This document shows, one piece after another, positions 17,168 through 19,797 of a stretch of DNA of 19,797 nt (positions are counted from its first letter, which is position 1; every line of letters starts with the position of its first letter). This DNA is from Candidatus Kapaibacterium sp. (GTDB taxonomy: Bacteria > Bacteroidota > Ignavibacteria > Kapaibacteriales > UBA961). Below the pieces are notes generated by a model that was not told the origin of the DNA, did not search any database, and saw only the letters and a list, made by a program, of their open reading frames with translations. The position numbers and the translations under genes were made by a program. Location: assembly GCA_023259575.1 (NCBI GenBank), contig JALRHN010000020.1, positions 1-19,797 on the forward strand. Direction: 5' to 3'.

Positions 17168-17638
17168 TTAAATAGATTCAATCATACATACACACATAGC
17201 AGCTACCCCTTCTAATCTACCAGCAAAACCAATTTTTTCATTGGTTGTGGCTTTTACAGATACTCTTTGATAAGGTAGATTACATAGCGATGCAATTTCT
17301 TTTCTCATTGCATCTTTATACGGCTTAATTTTTGGAGCCTCTAATATCAAAGAAATATCAATATTAACAGGCTTATAACCATGTTCCTTTAATAAGACTA
17401 TAGCATATTCTAAGAATACCTTGCTTGGGGCATTTTTAAATCGAGGGTCTGTATCTGGAAAGTGCTCGCCAATATCACCAAGGCCAGCTGCACCAAATAA
17501 AGCATCACACAAAGCATGAAGAATAACATCTCCATCACTATGGGCAATAGTACCCAAAGGAGAATCAATATCTATTCCACCTAATACTAAGGATTCACCT
17601 TCTTGTAATTTATGGACATCATAACCAATGCCAACCAT
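17168..17638 (-). CDS. ispF: 2-C-methyl-D-erythritol 2,4-cyclodiphosphate synthase
   Basis: IspF closes the cyclic diphosphate in the MEP route to isoprenoids. The 156-residue length is standard. The metal ligands are D7 and H9 (GIGYDVHKL) and H41; the HSDGDVILHALCDALFG block (33-49), EAPKIKPY and KATTNEKIGFAGRLEGVAA near the C-terminus are all typical. No residue of the active site is missing. It is followed after 10 bases by the Gfo/Idh/MocA oxidoreductase gene, with a TAnnTTTG box upstream. Its presence shows the organism uses the MEP rather than only the mevalonate pathway. Confidence 0.97.
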   Translation of the reverse strand: MVGIGYDVHKLQEGESLVLGGIDIDSPLGTIAHSDGDVILHALCDALFGAAGLGDIGEHFPDTDPRFKNAPSKVFLEYAIVLLKEHGYKPVNIDISLILEAPKIKPYKDAMRKEIASLCNLPYQRVSVKATTNEKIGFAGRLEGVAAMCVCMIESI

Positions 17639-17675
17639 AAGTATGCCTGATAATTCATAGTAAAAACTAACTGCG

Positions 17676-17683
17676 CAAAATTA
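17676..17683 (-). promoter_or_regulatory. TAnnTTTG -7 box upstream of ispF
   Basis: The minus strand reads TAATTTTG, an exact -7 consensus match, 37 bases before the ispF ATG. A TTG 17 bases further upstream (17701-17703) is slightly too close to be a standard -33 element. Confidence 0.5.
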
Positions 17684-17806
17684 CAGAGAATATCTCAATT
17701 CAAGTGATAAATGAAATAAGACATAATGTCTGATTACAATGCCATAATGACACATCTATAATGACAAGATTCGTAAAATATTTTGGCAAAATGTCTTAGT
17801 ACTGCC

Positions 17807-17929
17807 ATGAAATCTGCAAAGATGTCAAAAAAAACGACAATTCATGGATTGGCACGTATTTCGTATAAGGGCCTTTTGAACTTGCGCAAGTTCTCATGTT
17901 TTCTCCTGATTGCCTTTTCACCACTGTAA
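17807..17929 (+). CDS. Possible 40-residue small protein in the hsp20 upstream region
   Basis: From the ATG at 17807 a frame of 40 codons runs to a TAA at 17927-17929. The product would be basic at the start (MKSAKMSKKTT) and hydrophobic at the end (FSCFLLIAFSPL), like a small membrane-tethered peptide or leader peptide. No Shine-Dalgarno is visible, and the 16-base palindrome and sigma-54-like element lie inside it. It may be chance; I do not recognise it. Confidence 0.2.
   Translation: MKSAKMSKKTTIHGLARISYKGLLNLRKFSCFLLIAFSPL
17849..17865 (+). promoter_or_regulatory. Sigma-54-like -24/-12 element before hsp20
   Basis: TTGGCACG is a perfect -24 half. Ten bases after its GG, where GC is required, the sequence is GT, and TC stands in place of TT before it. 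It is therefore an imperfect match. If active, transcription would begin near 17876, leaving a leader of about 93 bases. Confidence 0.3.
17878..17893. promoter_or_regulatory. 16-base perfect palindrome in the hsp20 leader
   Basis: GAACTTGCGCAAGTTC is an exact palindrome, GC-richer than its surroundings. It could be an operator for a dimeric repressor, or a 6-base-pair hairpin with a GCGC loop in the mRNA. It does not match the CIRCE element of HrcA (TTAGCACTC-N9-GAGTGCTAA). Confidence 0.5.
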
Positions 17930-17934
17930 TCGGG
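17905..17934 (+). promoter_or_regulatory. Leader hairpin with possible anti-Shine-Dalgarno, hsp20
   Basis: CCTGATT (17905-17911) pairs with AATCGGG (17928-17934; one G-U). Its loop contains CCTTT (17913-17917), complementary to the AAAGG of the hsp20 ribosome binding site (17956-17960); a second CCTTTT lies at 17872-17877. Such masking is how RNA thermometers control small heat-shock genes, but this one is not of a class I recognise. Confidence 0.25.
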
Positions 17935-17955
17935 AAGTTGATTTTATAATACATT

Positions 17956-17961
17956 AAAGGA
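17956..17961 (+). promoter_or_regulatory. Shine-Dalgarno AAAGGA of hsp20
   Basis: AAAGGA lies 7 bases before the ATG at 17969, stronger than at most genes in the window, and fixes the start. Confidence 0.7.
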
Positions 17962-17968
17962 CACAACA

Positions 17969-18409
17969 ATGAGAATGGTAAAATATGAGCCATTTACTGG
18001 TTTTGACGCGATTTCACGTCATATGAATACGTTGATCACAGATCTGCAAAAGAATGCTCCAACTAATAATCAAGTAGATTTTTCACCTAGAATGGATATT
18101 TCAGAAACAGAGCAGGCATTTTTTATACATGCTGAATTACCTGGTGTACAAAAAGAAGATATTAAAATTTCGATAAGTGAGAATAATATCTTATCGATTA
18201 CTGGTGAAAAGAAAAAATCAGAGCAAGTACAAGACAAAAACTTTGTTCGTATGGAACGCTTTTACGGAACATTTCGTCGTACATTTACATTACCAGAACA
18301 TATCCAATCAAGTTCGATTAAAGCAGATTTTACAAATGGTATTTTAGAAATATCTTTACCTAAATCCGAACCAATTAAGCCAAAAGAGATTACGGTTGAG
18401 ATAGCATAA
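17969..18409 (+). CDS. Small heat-shock protein, Hsp20/IbpA family
   Basis: A 146-residue ATP-independent chaperone that holds unfolding proteins for refolding by DnaK. After a ~40-residue variable N-terminus comes the alpha-crystallin domain: RMDISETEQAFFIHAELPGV (41-60), ENNILSITGEKK (71-82), MERFYGTFRRTFTLPE (95-110) and ADFTNGILEISLPK (119-132). The short C-terminal tail has ITV (141-143), an I-x-V motif of the kind that docks between dimers in oligomers. Length is normal. It is directly followed by dnaK after a 95-base spacer with a hairpin, a sensible pairing of holdase and foldase. Confidence 0.97.
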   Translation: MRMVKYEPFTGFDAISRHMNTLITDLQKNAPTNNQVDFSPRMDISETEQAFFIHAELPGVQKEDIKISISENNILSITGEKKKSEQVQDKNFVRMERFYGTFRRTFTLPEHIQSSSIKADFTNGILEISLPKSEPIKPKEITVEIA

Positions 18410-18414
18410 AAGTG

Positions 18415-18460
18415 TTAAGGTTTAGGGATTGCAGAGATACTGTTAATCCTTAACCCTTAA
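18415..18460 (+). terminator. Long hairpin between hsp20 and dnaK (partial terminator or processing site)
   Basis: A 16-position stem (18415-18430 with 18445-18460) pairs fully except for one mismatch and one G-U, closing a 14-base loop. The right arm and what follows contain TTAATCCTT twice (18444-18452 and 18457-18465). No immediate T-run follows; GTTTTT comes at 18470. It may act as a weak terminator, an mRNA stabiliser or a cleavage site that sets hsp20 and dnaK levels apart. Confidence 0.55.
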
Positions 18461-18504
18461 TCCTTTAGAGTTTTTACATATTTTTTATAAATGGAGAAAT
18501 CACC

Positions 18505-19797
18505 ATGGGAAAAACCATTGGTATAGACTTAGGAACTACAAATTCATGTGTTTCGGTAATGGAAAACGGACAGCCAATCGTTATTGCAAACAGTGAAGGA
18601 ACTCGTACAACCCCATCTGTAGTGGGTTTTACAAAAAATGGTGAGCGTTTAGTTGGCCAACAAGCTAAGCGTCAAGCTGTTACTAATCCCAAGAATACTG
18701 TTTACTCAGTTAAAAGATTTATGGGACGTAGAATTGAAGAGGTTGGTGAAGAATCTAAACTTGTGCCTTATACAGTTAAATCTGGTGAAAATAATGGCGC
18801 ACATGTAGAGATTGATGGTCGTTTATATACGCCTCCAGAAATTTCTGCAATGATTCTTCAAAAAATGAAACAAACAGCAGAAGATTATTTAGGAACTAAA
18901 GTAACTGATGCAGTTATTACAGTACCTGCATATTTTAATGATGCTCAACGCCAAGCTACCAAAGATGCAGGCGAAATTGCAGGTTTAAATGTAAAACGTA
19001 TTATAAATGAACCAACTGCTGCTGCTCTTGCATATGGCTTAGACAAAAAAGATAAAAATATTACGATTGCTGTTTACGATTTAGGTGGTGGTACTTTTGA
19101 TGTTTCCATCCTTGAATTAGGCGATGGAGTTTTTCAAGTAAAATCAACAAATGGTGATACTCATCTTGGTGGTGATAATTTTGATCAAAGAATTATTGAT
19201 TTTCTAGCAGATGAATTTAATAGACAAGAGAAAATCGATTTAAGAAAAGATCCTATGGCTTTACAACGTTTGCGTGAAGCAGCAGAAAAAGCCAAAATCG
19301 AATTGTCTCAAATGCTTCAAACAGAAGTTAATTTACCATTTATTACTGCGAATGCAGATGGTGCTAAGCATTTAAATGTAACTATCACAAGAGCTAAATT
19401 TGAATCAATGTGCTCTGATTTATTTGATGCAACATTAACTCCTTGCGAACAAGCATTAAAAGATGCAAAAATGACTCCATCACAGATTGATGATGTGATT
19501 TTAGTTGGTGGTTCTACTCGAATTCCTAAAGTACAAGAAATTGTTAAGAATTTCTTTGGAAAAGAACCATCTAAAGGTGTAAATCCAGATGAAGTTGTTG
19601 CAGTTGGTGCTGCAATTAATGGTGGTATTTTAGCTGGAGAAATCAAAGACATTTTACTATTAGACGTAACTCCTCTATCTTTGGGTGTAGAAACTTTAGG
19701 TGGAGTTATGACTACTATGATTCAAAGAAATACAAGTATCCCTGTTACAAAACAGGAAACATTTTCTACAGCCGAAGACAACCAAAAAAGTGTAATC
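18505..19797 (+). CDS. dnaK: Molecular chaperone DnaK (Hsp70), 3' end outside window
   Basis: The frame is open from the ATG at 18505 to the last base, 431 residues of a protein normally about 630 long. All three Hsp70 signatures are present: GIDLGTTNSCVSVM near the start, VYDLGGGTFDVSILE, and VILVGGSTRIPKVQEIV. The ATPase domain is complete, followed by the linker DILLLDVTPLSLGVETLGG and the first part of the substrate-binding domain (TSIPVTKQETFSTAEDNQ). GGAG (18493-18496) lies 8 bases before the ATG; an ATG at 18491 is out of frame. DnaK refolds client proteins with DnaJ and GrpE, which are not in the window. It is downstream of hsp20 and may share its promoter. Confidence 0.98.
   Translation, partial: MGKTIGIDLGTTNSCVSVMENGQPIVIANSEGTRTTPSVVGFTKNGERLVGQQAKRQAVTNPKNTVYSVKRFMGRRIEEVGEESKLVPYTVKSGENNGAHVEIDGRLYTPPEISAMILQKMKQTAEDYLGTKVTDAVITVPAYFNDAQRQATKDAGEIAGLNVKRIINEPTAAALAYGLDKKDKNITIAVYDLGGGTFDVSILELGDGVFQVKSTNGDTHLGGDNFDQRIIDFLADEFNRQEKIDLRKDPMALQRLREAAEKAKIELSQMLQTEVNLPFITANADGAKHLNVTITRAKFESMCSDLFDATLTPCEQALKDAKMTPSQIDDVILVGGSTRIPKVQEIVKNFFGKEPSKGVNPDEVVAVGAAINGGILAGEIKDILLLDVTPLSLGVETLGGVMTTMIQRNTSIPVTKQETFSTAEDNQKSVI

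Larger units (their letters stand above)
17639..17968. other. 330-base regulatory region between ispF and hsp20
   Basis: No established gene. The left part carries the ispF promoter. Next come related words: GACATAATGTC (a palindrome, 17720-17730), CATAATGACA (17743-17752), TATAATGACA (17757-17766), AATGTC (17790-17795) and GATGTCA (17821-17827). A sigma-54-like element (17849-17865), a 16-base palindrome (17878-17893) and a second hairpin precede hsp20. Unlike other genes here, hsp20 has no TAnnTTTG box, which suggests a different sigma factor or regulator. Confidence 0.6.

Noticed and set aside
17158..17181. Upstream start for the Gfo/Idh/MocA oxidoreductase overlapping ispF
   Set aside because: It would be a TTG and the family begins near MNPIKIAVIG; the ATG at 17157 fits.
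17945..17950. Perfect TATAAT before hsp20
   Set aside because: It would start transcription at the ribosome binding site, and no -35 lies 17 bases upstream; likely AT-rich chance.
17796..17993. 65-codon minus-strand frame across the hsp20 leader
   Set aside because: It overlaps the hsp20 start, has no ribosome site or recognisable composition, and looks like chance.
1..19797. CRISPR arrays, insertion sequences, tRNA or rRNA genes
   Set aside because: No regularly spaced repeats, transposase motifs, terminal inverted repeats or cloverleaf-like sequences were seen; genes are packed with short spacers.

Overview
The window is AT-rich, densely packed bacterial DNA carrying accessory, metabolic and housekeeping genes. 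No mobile element, CRISPR array, tRNA or rRNA was found. Four things point to a member of the Bacteroidota/Chlorobiota (FCB) group: a clear type IX secretion (T9SS) C-terminal sorting domain on the first protein, a periplasmic tricorn-type protease, weak Shine-Dalgarno sequences at many genes, and several upstream TAnnTTTG boxes, the -7 element of that group's main sigma factor. The ELPP-type domain beside the T9SS tail suggests the Kapabacteria/Ignavibacteria side, but that is inference.

Layout. Positions 2-1356 (+) hold the 3' end of a T9SS-secreted protein, a strong intrinsic terminator and a second exported protein of related design. Positions 1362-3560 (+) encode a GltD-like flavoprotein with eight N-terminal cysteines; it ends abruptly. 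Positions 3624-6341 (+) form a likely operon: lipoyl synthase (lipA), a PhnP-like metallo-hydrolase, a TPR protein and an AtuA-type small protein. On the minus strand, 7935 to 6383 carries an enoyl-CoA hydratase of methylglutaconyl-CoA-hydratase type followed by an exported OmpA-like protein. A divergent promoter region separates them from a CefD-like PLP enzyme (8034-9326, +), which is followed by a tricorn-like protease (9394-12648, +). Convergent to that, on the minus strand, are ccoI and ccoS (15271 to 12645), maturation factors of cbb3 cytochrome oxidase. A nitrilase-family amidohydrolase (15374-16171, +) converges on an ispF/oxidoreductase pair (17638 to 16174, -). The window ends with a stress locus: a 330-base regulatory region, hsp20, a hairpin-bearing spacer, and dnaK running off the end.

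The lipoate, leucine/terpene-type, isoprenoid and cbb3 genes indicate an organism with 2-oxoacid dehydrogenases, a MEP isoprenoid pathway and microaerobic respiration. The parts most worth a second look are the hsp20 leader (palindrome, sigma-54-like element, repeats, possible RNA thermometer, small ORF), the shared ELPP domain of the two exported proteins, the possibly truncated flavoprotein, the AtuA-type protein apart from its usual partner, and the terminator embedded in ccoS. I did not find a convincing wholly new multi-gene system.
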